Origin: Pomphorhynchus laevis
Lineage: Eukaryota > Acanthocephala > Palaeacanthocephala > Echinorhynchida > Pomphorhynchidae
Direction of reading: 5' to 3'
NCBI GenBank assembly: GCA_012934845.2
Contig: WNNJ02001433.1
Location: 186,001-250,000, forward strand
Length of the DNA: 64,000 nt
Shown here: positions 23,801 to 36,424 of the stretch, in pieces
Numbering within the stretch: position 1 is the stretch's first letter
Layout of the letters: each line of letters begins with the position of its first letter
The notes under the pieces: model-generated
The model's input: only the letters and a program-made list of their open reading frames with translations
Told to the model about the DNA's origin: nothing
Database searches by the model: none
Translations under genes and position numbers: made by a program

Positions 23801-26800
23801 ACCCATTACCAGTTTATTATTTGGAACTCCTTTCGATTCCATATATTCCATGGATTTTGCCTATAATTTTGTAATAAAAAAAATAAAATAGTTTTAAAAT
23901 TATAAAAAAGAGATATATTATAAGCATATTTTTGTTTGTAAATTTTTACAATTTGAATATATTATATAATATATGGTAAATTACATATTTTGTATTATTT
24001 TGTATTACAATATTGCTTTGTTTGTTTTAAACACTAGTAAAATCTTACCACTTAAAAATCTCTATATAAACGCTTTTCAGATAGTCGCACGAATTATTCG
24101 AAAAGTGAATAAAACTTTTGAATTATAAAAGAGTATAAACTGATGAATGATACGCTCTCGATTTAATAAAAACCTTAGCGCATGAGATAAATAACTTTAC
24201 TCCACTTTACGCTCTTGAAGAAAATTTGAGCCAAAGCTAAATAACACATGGAATTTCTAGAATACTGATTGCTAATGCCTAAAGCGTTTTATTAGATTTT
24301 CTTATTCTATTTGAAAAGAAAAATAAAATATTACGGTAATAATAAATTTTCTTATTCTATTTGCAAGGGAACAAGGAGCCTTTGTTGTTTCAAATCACCG
24401 TATAGCTTTTATCCCAACTTCAATCCAGTTGTGGGGAGTACAAGCTACTGATGAGAGCCAACTAGCTCGAAACGGTGACTTTGTCATTTGCGACAATTTC
24501 ACTGTTGAATTTCTTTCGTGGTGCTGACGCCCTGATATCAGGTAATATAACCATATAAATCTTAAAGTTATAAAATATCCTAAAAGTTATATTGAAATCT
24601 TAAAGTGTCAGCGACTCAAAGGTTTCTTAATTAATGCCCAGCAAATGTTTAGCGTTTTATCAGTAAATATTTTTACTGATTAAAAAGAAAAAATATTTCC
24701 AAAAGAACGTAAAAACTAAATTTTGATATGGTTTGAAAATTATAATATGTTTTCACTAAATATCAAATATAAATAATTATAAAAACAATATATTAAGTAA
24801 TGAGTTATATTTGAAAATCATAAATAATATTTATATTAATTCTGTTAAATGACGAATCCTACAATCAATCGCAAAGATGAAGAATTCGTAATGACATTAA
24901 GAATTTTTTTAAATACTACTAACTTATATAACTTACAATTTAATGTAATTTGTATTTTTATTTTACAGATGCCTGAAGATGATCTATCCCAAGATCGAAA
25001 TATCACAAGAAATTTTTGCGCTTTTTATTGTATTGCCAAATGGTACTATTTTCACGTTTTGAATTTTCAATATCAAACACAGCTACTAGAATTCTGTCAA
25101 AATTAATTCGTGTTCTATATAATCATATGTTTAGGCATAACCAAAAAAAGGTCACTGTGGATGACCGAAAAGTTGTAAAAAAATTATTTAAAAGAATTTG
25201 TCTCGTGTGGATAATTGATTATGTCTAAACATATGATTTATATTAATATTTGTAAATTTAAAAATATTAATTTTATAATTATTATTTAAATATTTACTAA
25301 ATCAGTTAAGGATTGCTTTCATGTTAAAATTAGACATTTTAGACATTTGGCTGAATTATATACACGAGAAAAGCACTTAATTAAAATTAGACAATATTTC
25401 GATAGTTACGTTATCTTCAAGTCAAATATTTACTAAAACCTGCTAGAAATTTAACTTTATATATAATAACACTAACCATTGCGAATTTTGTAGCTCTGTA
25501 ATAAAATCGCTACATAAATTAAATAGCTACTTTAACTTTCTTCAAAGCTAAAATGTTTGTTAACTACATTTTACGTAGTAATTTTGTTGTCATTCATTAG
25601 CGGATTTAATTGATAATCGCTTAAAAGAAAGTCAAAATTCATAAACGCCGTCCCATTGTGAAACAAATTTAAAATTCGCAATTAATAAATGAAGATATGT
25701 TACATTTAATGTTACATTTTGTAAAATTGACCCAATAAAATGTTTTTCTTACAGTACAGTAATTTGAGTTCGACATTCCTTCACGAGGCTGAAGATACGC
25801 TTGATGTTCTATCGGTGCAGTGCCGCCGCATACATAAAAGTCATAAGTCATTGCACTAATGTGATCAACATACCTTGGCATAGCATACATTGAAAATATA
25901 TCTAAAATAATCTTAATAATAAACTTACTTATGAATATTTGCTAAGTCGTAGCTAGTATCGACCGTATCCGCTCCCGCTCCAATTGCAATTGTTATAATT
26001 AGGTTATTTTTGTCAAATTCTGGTTTCATTTCCTGTTTTAATAAAATATTATCAATAAAATTATTTTCAATAATATTAATATTAAATATAATATTAAAAT
26101 ATTTTTAATATTAAAATACTTTTATCGCTCTTTCTTTTCAAGCTAAACATGTACTTGAAATTTAAGGAGCCATAAGGTGTAAAAAATATATTAAAAAATA
26201 AAAATTAATTAATCTTCGCTTTAAAATATGTCTAAAATATGATTATAGTCTAAAATTAATGCCTTTAAATAGTTACTTTTTGTAGTTAATGTATTTAACT
26301 CGCAATGAGAAATTTCACACAAATTTTTTTAAATTAAATTCTTTGGAGTCCAATTACAGGCGACAGAATTTTTTTATATATTAATATGATAATAACTAAT
26401 ATATGCATTAATATATTAATATTTTTATATATACATTTACATGATTTACACTGCAGCCCACATTCTGACATGTTGCTTTAAGATCGAGATAAACTTTATA
26501 GACATTATTGACAATTATTGACATTTTTATGTTAGTTCAGTTTTTCTCTGACGTTTGCTTCTTGAAAATGCGTAAATCTCAGAAGCAATTAAGAATGATA
26601 GATTAGGGAAATTATCAATTTTAAGGGCATTTTAAGTGAAATGCTCGTTTCAATGCCCAAATTATTGTTTTCCTGCTTCCTCCTTAAAATCGTTTCGGTG
26701 TTAATAAATTTAAAACACCGTAAATTTTAATGACAAATTATTCTTTTTTTGAGTAAAAACAAATAATTGAAAATTCAAATTAAATCACGTCAAATGACAT

Positions 26801-29800
26801 TTCCTACTTATTGAGGCTCGAATACATATGGAACTGACTTTATCAAGTTTGTAGCCAATTTTGCATCGCAATGTTTGAATACATATGGAGTATTGTTTAG
26901 ACCCCTTCTCAGATTTAATTTTGACAATGTGTTTGAGTTTGAGGAAATTCTTTCTGATTTACTATAATGTCGCTATTACCACTTTGTTGTTATTTTATGT
27001 TAAATAAAAGACGATTAATAAATATATATGTAATTTTGCTAAAGCAAAAATTGTGGATTTGTTAAATATTATATGCGATGCCGAATCAATAAACATGACA
27101 ATCAATTAAGGCATACCCTCAACAATTCAACTAAATTTGCTTTGTCATCGGCATTACCACCGCGTAGTGCAGGATATTCCCAATCGATGTCAAGTCCGTC
27201 AAAACTATAGCTTTTTAATAGATCAACTGCTGAATTGATAAATATTGCTCTATTTTGTTGTGTGCTTGTCATTGGACTGAAACTGGTAGATGCCTGAGTC
27301 CAGCCTCCAACAGCTAGTAATAGTTTCAGATCAGGATGATCAGATTTCAAAGTTAGTATTCGCTCCCACAAATCTAAAATAGTTTAAATGTTAAACCATA
27401 AATTAAGCAAATTTAGAAAAAATGTAATAAAATCTAAACGTAAAGTTACCCATATTCTGAAGATTCTAACAAAAGATAGCGAAATATCAAAAAAAATCCT
27501 ATTTTATTTGATCCAGATTCAATAATTCTTTATCAATAATGGATCATTATCAACTATTTAAAAAGTTAGCCGTATTTTTGTAAAATAATAAAACTGCAAA
27601 TTTATTGTGTCATAAATCTGGGATTTACCATGATACTATCTATAATGATGACGAAGCTAATTTTATCTTCTACTAAGATAAAGAACTATTTTTATTTTAT
27701 TTTATTTAATAATATATTTTGTTCAAATTATTAGTCCGAAACTAATCTTATCTTTAAAATATAAAGATATTATATTTTTAATATATAATATATAATATTT
27801 ATATTTTTAATATATAAACTAATTTTATCTAATGATTAAAATAAATTGTTTAATAAATAGAAATGTGTTATACATAAACAAAAATATATGTTTTCTTAAA
27901 GGTATAAAGTTGAAATTCATCCGTAGTTTTTCTTAATATAAACCAAGTATATTCTAAGAATTTTTTCTTTAATAATGTGTTCTTTCCTAAAAGCAAATTT
28001 GTTATACGACAATTTGTAATTTGTTAAAAAATTTATAAACACAAAAATTGTATCTTTAAAATAAAAAAATTTCCAAATACTAATTTTATTAATTTTCAAA
28101 AAATTATTTAATTTTAGTGTACTCTTTTAAAAAGAGTACGTTCTATAGTACTCATACTATAACGCTATAATGAAATATCAAATTGTAAATTTTAACGATA
28201 TTAAATAAAAATATTCATAAAAATATTATTAAAAAGATATTATTAAAAATATCGATATTAAATAAAAATATCTAAATAAATATAAATGCAATATAAAAAT
28301 ATGTAATTTTTTAAATGAAATTAAATGAGAAATTATAATCTTGAACAACGGAGATAAATTTTAAATAGATTACCGGGATCGTTCTTCTCGAATTCAACGA
28401 GTTTGTTTTCTCGAATGTCTGCAAAGGAATAGATTACCGTGTCACATAAATCGGCATCGATATTTTCTGGGTAATATTTCATGTTATCAGGTCTATATAT
28501 ACCCCAACTTGTAAAGTAACAATGTACGTCAAAACCTAAATTAATAAAATCTTGTATTAGGATAAAGATGAAGTCTAAATAATCTTAATAATTATATTCA
28601 TTAAAGGTGATAATCGATTAACAACATAATTAATAATAATGAAGAGTGAACCCGCTTAATCGTCGGGTGCCCTTACGTCTTTCGGCAATTCTATTTTGTG
28701 GCTTTGACGTGTGCTTACAGATAAGTCAATAGAGACTGCATGTTCGAGGTTTGAACGCCGTGCATAGAGTTAGCAATGCACACGCCTCCACCATTCGGCC
28801 ACGTGGGGCTCGACCACGCGGGCCAATAACAATTAATAACCTTATGTTAATGAACATTATAATTAAGCTAGCAACGCAATCGAAACATCACGATAAAGAA
28901 TAACAAATTAATAAAGAGATCAATTTGGACTTTGGTCAAATAGTCGCATTAAGATCAAAAGAAGCATGATCATTATATATGCTACCTAAAGTAGGTAAAA
29001 TATATAGGCAGATCTATAATAATCTATAATATGGCACATATGAGAAGAGAATGCTACCACAGTATATTTAACTAACACATTAAGTGTTAGTTGTTAATTC
29101 GTTTTCTGAAAGCATAATTGTAGCAAGGCCGCTATCGAATCGTTAATTACATAGATAACAACAGCAGAAAGCAAAAATCAGTTGATCAATTGATGCAATT
29201 GATCAACTGATGCAAAAGAATAACAAAGACCAGACAAAAAACAGAGTTCTATAAAAGAAGCTTATTCTCGGAGGATAATTTTCTACAATTTAGAAATCAA
29301 CAAAAAAGACAATCATCAGTATCGGCCATAAGGAGACCCTGTGTACACTGATGTATCTTACTATTTATGGAATTGCTTGAAGAAAAATGCTTCAAAGAAA
29401 GCTGTATATAGACTCTTGTAGTTCTAAGCTACATCGACGATATTTTTATAACTATTGAAGGTGACTCTATCCATACTCTGACTATATAAAAAGAGCGAAG
29501 ATAAACGATCACTGAAATATGCCTACACTATAGTCAAAAGCTTATAATTTCTGGATATTACGATCTACATATGTAAAAATGCTATCAAAAGGGTTTATCA
29601 AAAGGAAAATGCTATCAGAAGGGTTTAATTATAGATTAAATAAAAACAATAAAAATAAAATTTATAATTCGTTATATAATGACTTAAATGCTTATTTTAG
29701 TAAGCTGATTAATTGTGAAAACTCGAATATATCTAAGATAAACATTTGAAAAGATTATATATTTGATAAAATTAAAAATAAAATGAAAATAACAAACAAT

Positions 29801-32800
29801 TATAAAAGAAAGATAAAATTAATAAAGATATGTATAAAGAACTTACTAAATTAAAGGATAACTATATAATAACAACTATTGATAAAGCGAGTAATAACTT
29901 TGTCTCCATATGCAAAAAGCATTATTATGATATACTGATGAAAGAAGTTAATTATAATGATTTAGAATGAATAATTGCATACACAAGCGAGTATCTTCAT
30001 TTGGTCGGCTTCATAAATTATCCTCGTGTGAATTCTTTAATCCTAGATGCAGCACTGTACACTACAATCAGCGTAGGTGGACCTCATCAGCAGTGAGCCT
30101 ACGCCTACCTTTCGTGTTTCGGTCCTTTAATGATCTGCTGAAATTTTCCTCTGCTGCCTTACTGTAAAAACAAACGATACAGTTTGTAAGGAAAACATTT
30201 CCACTTGTGCAAACTGTACGTTGTTTCCGTCTTTTGTAACAAAAAGACGGAGATAGCACTACAGTTGCCGGAAACAACCGACAATCTGTCTTTTGAATCT
30301 TCTTGACAGGAAACCGGAATCTGCCAGGTTAATAGAATGAATAATTGCATTCTATTAACCAGTGGAAATGTTTTCCTTACAAACTGTGTCTTTTGTTTTT
30401 ACAGAAAGGCAGCAGAGGAAAATTTCAGCAGATCATTAAAGGACCGAAACACGAAAGGTAGGCGTAGGCTCACTGCTGATGAGGTCCACCTACGCTGATT
30501 GTAGTGTACAGTGCTGCATCTAGGATTAAAGAATTCACACGAGGATAATTTATGAAGCCGACCAAATGATGATACTCGCTCGTGTATGCAATTATTCATT
30601 CTATTAACCTGGCAGATTCCGGTTTCCTGTCAAGAAGATTCAAAAGACAGATTGTCGGTTGTTTCCGGCAACTGTAGTGCTATCTCCGTCTTTTTTGTTA
30701 CAAAAGACGGAAATAACTTACAGTTTGCACAAGTGGAAATGTTTTCCTTACAAACTGTATCGTTTGTTTTTACAGTAAGGCAGCAGAGGAAAATTTCAGC
30801 AGATCATTAAAGGACCGAAACACGAAAGGTAGGCGTAGGCTCACTGCTGATGAGGTCCACCTACGCTGATTGTAGTGTACAGTGCTGCATCTAGGATTAA
30901 AGAATTCACACGAGGATAATTTATGAAGCCGACCAAATGAATATAATGATTTAAATATAAACACAACATATGAACGTAGTGAGTTAAGTTTAGAAACAAT
31001 TATAACAAGTCATTGTTCTATAATGAATAAAAAGGGTATAAAAAATTGAATCAGATAAAAAACTATACCTATATTATATAATATTATAAATTATATTAAT
31101 ATTATATTATATTCTAATATAATACCTATATTAGAATCCAAAATTACATAAAAATCAATAAAACCTAGGTTCATATGTAGTGCGTTTAAATGTACATTAA
31201 AACCACTTTCTGTCTATATGAATAAAATACTTAAAGTAATTAAAGCACACTTCAAAAAATATTGCAAGGTAATCGAAATTAATACTGGTATAAAACACTA
31301 TTTCAGTATTAATTCTACAAAAGAATTTTTAGAACAGACAAAAGGAATAAATTTTCAAAATATAAATACATACGATTTTAGTACTCTTTATACAAATCTA
31401 GGTTTAGTAGATATTAAAGAAGCGTTAGTAAAATTAATTAATCTTATATTCGGAAAAAGATATACATATATATGTTATAATAATTATAACGCCTATCTAA
31501 CAAAAATTAAACCATCAATAAATATAAATATATGGATAAAATTGAATTAATAGAATCCTTAAATATTTTGATAAATCAAAATTATTTAAAAGTAGGGACA
31601 TCTATATTTAGACAAGTAAAAGGTGTTCCAATGGGTGGTAATAGTAGCCCAATTATAGCTGACTTGTTTTTAAGCTTTATAGAATATGAATTTGTTCATA
31701 ACTGTGTAAAAACTAAATCTAAACAATATAAATATATGAAATATATGTTTCGATACATTGATGATATATGTGTATTTAATTCTAATAATTTTTATTCAAT
31801 TAGTGAGCACATTTATCCAGAAAGCCTTATTCTTAACAAAACCAATATTAATGATAAAGAAGGTGTATATCTAGATATGAACATTAAATTAACATTAACT
31901 AAAACTACTATTAATTTATATCGTAAAGATGACATATTTAAATTTACAAGAAACATATTTTTGCATGAGCATTCATGCATACCATATAATATAAAATATA
32001 ATACATTAAATAATGAAATTTTAAGAATTGCAACAATATGTAATGATATTGGCTTTCTTCAAAATCATTTAAATAATTTAATAGATACATATTTTAAACT
32101 AGGTTACTATAAAAATAACATCAAGCAGAAAATAGTAAAATATATAAATCAACACAATAATATAAAGAATAAATTTAAACTCTTAAGTGGCAAATTTTTA
32201 TGGATGGATAATAAATAATATACTTTGTATTAGAATAAGATACTAGATAGTTATTTCAGAGGAAATACATCATTAGCATGTATTTGGCCCCGCTGCTATG
32301 TTGGGTAGAGGAGTTAGGGGCCGAAACCTGATAGCATAGCAGTTCCTCCTGATGACCTCTAATTCTTATTCTGATACAACGTCTGTTATTTATTAGTCAA
32401 TTCATAAAAATGACGTTTATTTTAAATTTCATTTTTTTAACTTGATTTAAATTATAGAAAATCTAAAAACAATTATTAATTTTATTATTTAATTATTAAA
32501 TTTTGATTTAGCATTATTATGTTTTGTTTATTTTATAATTATATTAAATACGTAGACTCAGTTAGCTGATTTAATTAGCCCAAATAACCGCCTGTGGACC
32601 CTTGTCTGCCTTCTTAATTATAATATCAGTTCGTTTTCTTTATTCTTTTATCGCTATAGTTTCTGACTTTGATAGGTTTGACCTGTAATTGTGACTTTCG
32701 CATGTTTGGATGTACGTTTGCCACATAACCCTTTTGAACTGCATGATTTTTGTATCCATATCATATCCTACTGCTGAATTCTTCAAAAGAGTGGATGCTA

Positions 32801-35800
32801 TATTGTATAATGCACTTTGTACAGCATATCGATCCATTTCAACGGATTCATCATAAACGACAAACCATAATTAAGAACTTTTTCCTGAATTGGAGAGATT
32901 ATAATGCCATCAGCGCGGTCGACTTGTTGTTTTGCCATCACTGTATTTTCATATTGAGGAGTTGAAGATTGGTCTCTTGAATTTATTCTAATTTTAAAGC
33001 CACGTCGACCTATACGACCTGTCGTCGTTAGCTTGAATGATACTAACGAAATTGGTAAATGCAGAGCCCGTAGTTTTCGAACTTTCTTAATACAACATTG
33101 ATGGTATAGCTCGGGGTTGAATTCTTCTTTATGTAAAGCATACGAACAACGGTAAAAATTTCTCAGTAATGATACAAGGCGAAGGCTACATTCATTCTGA
33201 ATTTGTCTCCATTTTCTGCAGATGAATTTTTCATATTTATCGTCCACCAATTTTAAATTAACGGCTAACTTTTTATTTATTTTCAAAGACTTCGGGATAA
33301 TTCGTCGTTCACAACAAATATCAAGTTAATAATCGATGGCCCCAATGTATGCGACATTGTTTATGGCTGATATGGAGGAAAGGTGGCTTGAATGCTCAGC
33401 AATACAGCCAATAATGTTTTGCCGCTACATCGACGATATATTCTTCTGGCCTGACACAATAGAATCTCTCGAGATATTTAAGTCTCAAACATCAGTCATG
33501 GAAAGTATAAAATTGAATTTTGTTCAGGACAAAATGTCGATCAGCTACCTGGACATGCCGATTTTTCAAAGAGGTAAAAGTTTTCAAACTACAGTGTATA
33601 GGAAGAAAGAGTCAATACCCCTTCACATTAATGCAAAAAGTTGCCATCCACACTCCATCAAACGAAATATAATTTTTAACGAAGGATTACGAGCTCGGAG
33701 AATATGCTCACAAAGAGAACTTCTAGAAGATCATCTATCGACGATTGAGGGCGAATTTAAAGAAAGAGGATACCCTCTACGTATGATAAGAAAGCAGTTA
33801 ACAGCGGTTAGGAAATTGCAAAGGCAAAATACGTTGAGAAAAATAAACCAAACAACATTATACAATGAGTCAATCTTGTATATACCCTACCATCCAATGC
33901 TTGATCGTATTCGACAAAATATTAATAAGACCATTAAAGAAATGTCAGTATTTAATGTAAAGGTCGGTGTCAGATTTAAAATTGAAAAATCAATAGGGAA
34001 ATTTCTGACTGCAAATAGAGCGGCGAATATAGAAGAAAATGCATGCAGTAGCTGCAATGACAAACGCTACAAAACGTGCCCGGTTATAACAAATTGCAAT
34101 GCAATAAAAATCAGTGTTACTGGAGGCATTGTTCATGTAAAAGCGACATGTAACTGAAAACTAGGGGTATAACATATGTTGGAACATGCAAGTTGTGCAA
34201 CAAACAATATGTAGGTCAATCAAGATTAAATTTAGCTCGAAGATTAAACTTAAGACGTTCACATTTTCGAGCAGGAAATCCTACAGAGGGTGAAGTACGA
34301 CATGCACTAGAACACAATATGATCGACTGCATGCACTACGTGATAGTCCACAGCAATGAAAATGAAGAGCGTCGTCGACTTATGCTAGAAAACAAACTAA
34401 TAGGAAGGCTGCACACAGAGTCAGATTTAGGGTGTAATCCAGATCACATGTATGGTGATTCAGGTGTAACGTAGTCGCAATCTGCATTTATAAATTATCT
34501 TAATTCTAATTCCAATTGTTCACAATATTTGTAAAACTCATATTAAGACGATGATTTTGTATTTTTAGATTGATAAAGCTCCATAAAGGAGCGAAACGTC
34601 TTATAATCCTGTTTTTGCGCTATTGACTTGTTATTCTACTATTATGCAATATATATAGACGAGCAACCATCAGCTCGTCTAGGAGTGATAAGGAAATCTG
34701 CTGTACTTGTAATCGAACTTCGGTTTTTGGCAACATCTACAATTATGAAACTGAAGCTTATTAGCTCCCGGAGCACAGTTTAACACAGTCAGATATAGAA
34801 TTGTAAAAATGTATCCTCCAAAGGATCCGGTGAGAAAGCAAGCAAGGACAGCAAGTAAAATTCCTGCCGAATAAAATTAGGATGGTCCGGAAAGCACATG
34901 GTTAGTTTAAAGAGGCTATGCCCATGCTACCACATTAGCAAATTCTAGGAAACGCCTATTTAATATATCACAAGGCAGCAGAAACGATGATGGTAGTTTA
35001 CCCTACTGATGAGTGCTGCCGGCTACCATCAGCTCGTCTAGGAGTGATAAGGAAATCTGCGCTACTTGTAATCGAACTCCGGTTTTTGGCAACATCTACA
35101 ATTATGAAACTGAAGCTTATTAGCTTCCGGAGCACAGTTTAACACAGTCAGATTTAGAATTATAAAAATGCATCCTCCAAAGGATCCTGTGAGAAAGCAA
35201 GCAAAAACAGCAAGTAAAATTCCTGCCGAATAAAATTAGGATGGTCCGGAAAGCACATGGTTAGTTTAAAGAAGCTATGCACATGCTACCACGTTAGCAA
35301 ATTCTCGGAAATGCCTATTTAATATATCACAAAGCAGCAGAAACGACTGATGGTAATTCACCCTACTGATGAGTGCTGCCGGTTACCATCAGCTCGTCTA
35401 GGAGTGATAAAGAAATCTGCTCTACTTGTAATCGAACTCCGGTGTTTGGCGACATCTACAATTATGAAAGTGAAGCTTATTAGCTCCCGGAGCACAGTTT
35501 AACACAGTCAGATATAGAATTATAAAAATCTATCCTCCAAAGGATCCTGTGAGAAAGCAAGCGAGGACAGCAAGTAAAATTCCTGCCGAATAAAATTAGG
35601 ATGGTCCGGAAAGCACATGGTTAGTTTAAAGAGGCTATGCCCATGCTACCACGTTAGCAAATTCTCGGAAATGCCTATTTAATATATCACAAGGCAGCCG
35701 AAACGACTGATGGTAGTTCACCCTACTGATGAGTGCTGCCGGCTACCATCAGCTCGTCTAGGAGTGATAAGGAAATCTGCTCTACTTGTAATCAAACTCC

Positions 35801-36375
35801 GGTTTTTGGCAACATCTACAATTATGAAACTGAAGCTTATTAGCTTCCGGAGCACAGTTTAACACAGTCAGATTTAGAATTATAAAAATGTATCCTCCAA
35901 AGGATCCTGTGAGAAAGCAAGCAAAAACAGCAAGTAAAATTCCTGCCGAATAAAATTAGGATGGTCCGGAAAGCACATAGTTAGTTTAAAGAGGCTATGC
36001 CCATGCTACCATGTTAGCAAATTCTCAGAAATGCCTATTTAATATATCACATGGCTGCCGAAACGACTGATGGTTGTTCACCCTACTGATGTGTGCTGCC
36101 GGCTACCATCAGCTCGTCTAGGAGTGATAAGGAAATATGCTCTACTTGTAATCGAACTCCGGTTTTTGGAAACATCTACAATTATGAAACTGAAGCTTAT
36201 TAAGCTCCCTGAGCACTTTTAAAAAAAGAGTTTGAGAGATTAATATACATAATTTTTGAAGAAGCTGCAAGGCGAAACGTAAATTGAAGACTTAATCTTT
36301 GTTTTTTGTTAGTAGAGACCAATCATCATATTTCGAATATATTTTTGGTCAAAGCGTGATAGTTTATGAATTGGA

Positions 36376-36424
<49 letters not shown>

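Larger units (their letters stand above)
29965..30941. mobile_element. Retrozyme-like array with reordered hammerhead, about 371-bp units (family F2)
   Basis: One unit in minus orientation (29965-30355) followed by about 1.6 units in plus orientation (30361-30731 and 30732-30941). Each unit carries GAAA, CUGAUGA and GUA cores with matching stems. No protein is encoded; the 60-70-codon open frames are incidental. The 12-bp target duplication shows it entered as one piece by retrotransposition-like insertion into the PLE. Confidence 0.75.
29583..32575 (+). mobile_element. AT-rich Penelope-like element, copy 2, with retrozyme insertion
   Basis: Second copy of the element at 8870-11056, about 98 percent identical over the palm. 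The best frame (31532-32218, 228 codons) holds [15 protein letters not shown], the active site [10 protein letters not shown] and the thumb to [10 protein letters not shown]. The finger frame (31218-31550) overlaps it in another phase. The 5' end is truncated and begins with a small local duplication. A hammerhead repeat array sits at 29965-30941. The 3' tail (32219-32575) carries the F3 structured segment and ends AGTTAGCTGATTTAAT. Confidence 0.86.
34641..36225 (+). mobile_element. Retrozyme-like tandem array, 360-bp units, reordered hammerhead (family F1)
   Basis: Four full head-to-tail units (period 359-360 bp, boundaries near 34680, 35039, 35399, 35759 and 36119) plus partial ends, each about 95 percent identical. 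Each has one ribozyme-like segment of about 73 nt and a body of unique sequence with no open frame. Sits in chitinase intron 1 between two PLEs. Confidence 0.78.

Noticed and set aside
25669-25890. Chitinase exon 5 starting further upstream at [10 protein letters not shown] with an acceptor at 25902
   Set aside because: That acceptor would leave a 27-bp intron and break the frame with exon 4; the acceptor after CCAAG at 25874 keeps the frame and gives KYVDHIS as in other chitinases.
29967-30964. Several 60-75-codon open frames on both strands starting [18 protein letters not shown] and similar
   Set aside because: They recur only because the F2 repeat unit is copied in both orientations; no domain, and the conserved signal is RNA structure.
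34641-36225. Minus-strand GGAGTTCGATTAC as a pol III B box in the F1 unit
   Set aside because: No matching A box at the right distance, and it is on the strand opposite the ribozyme.
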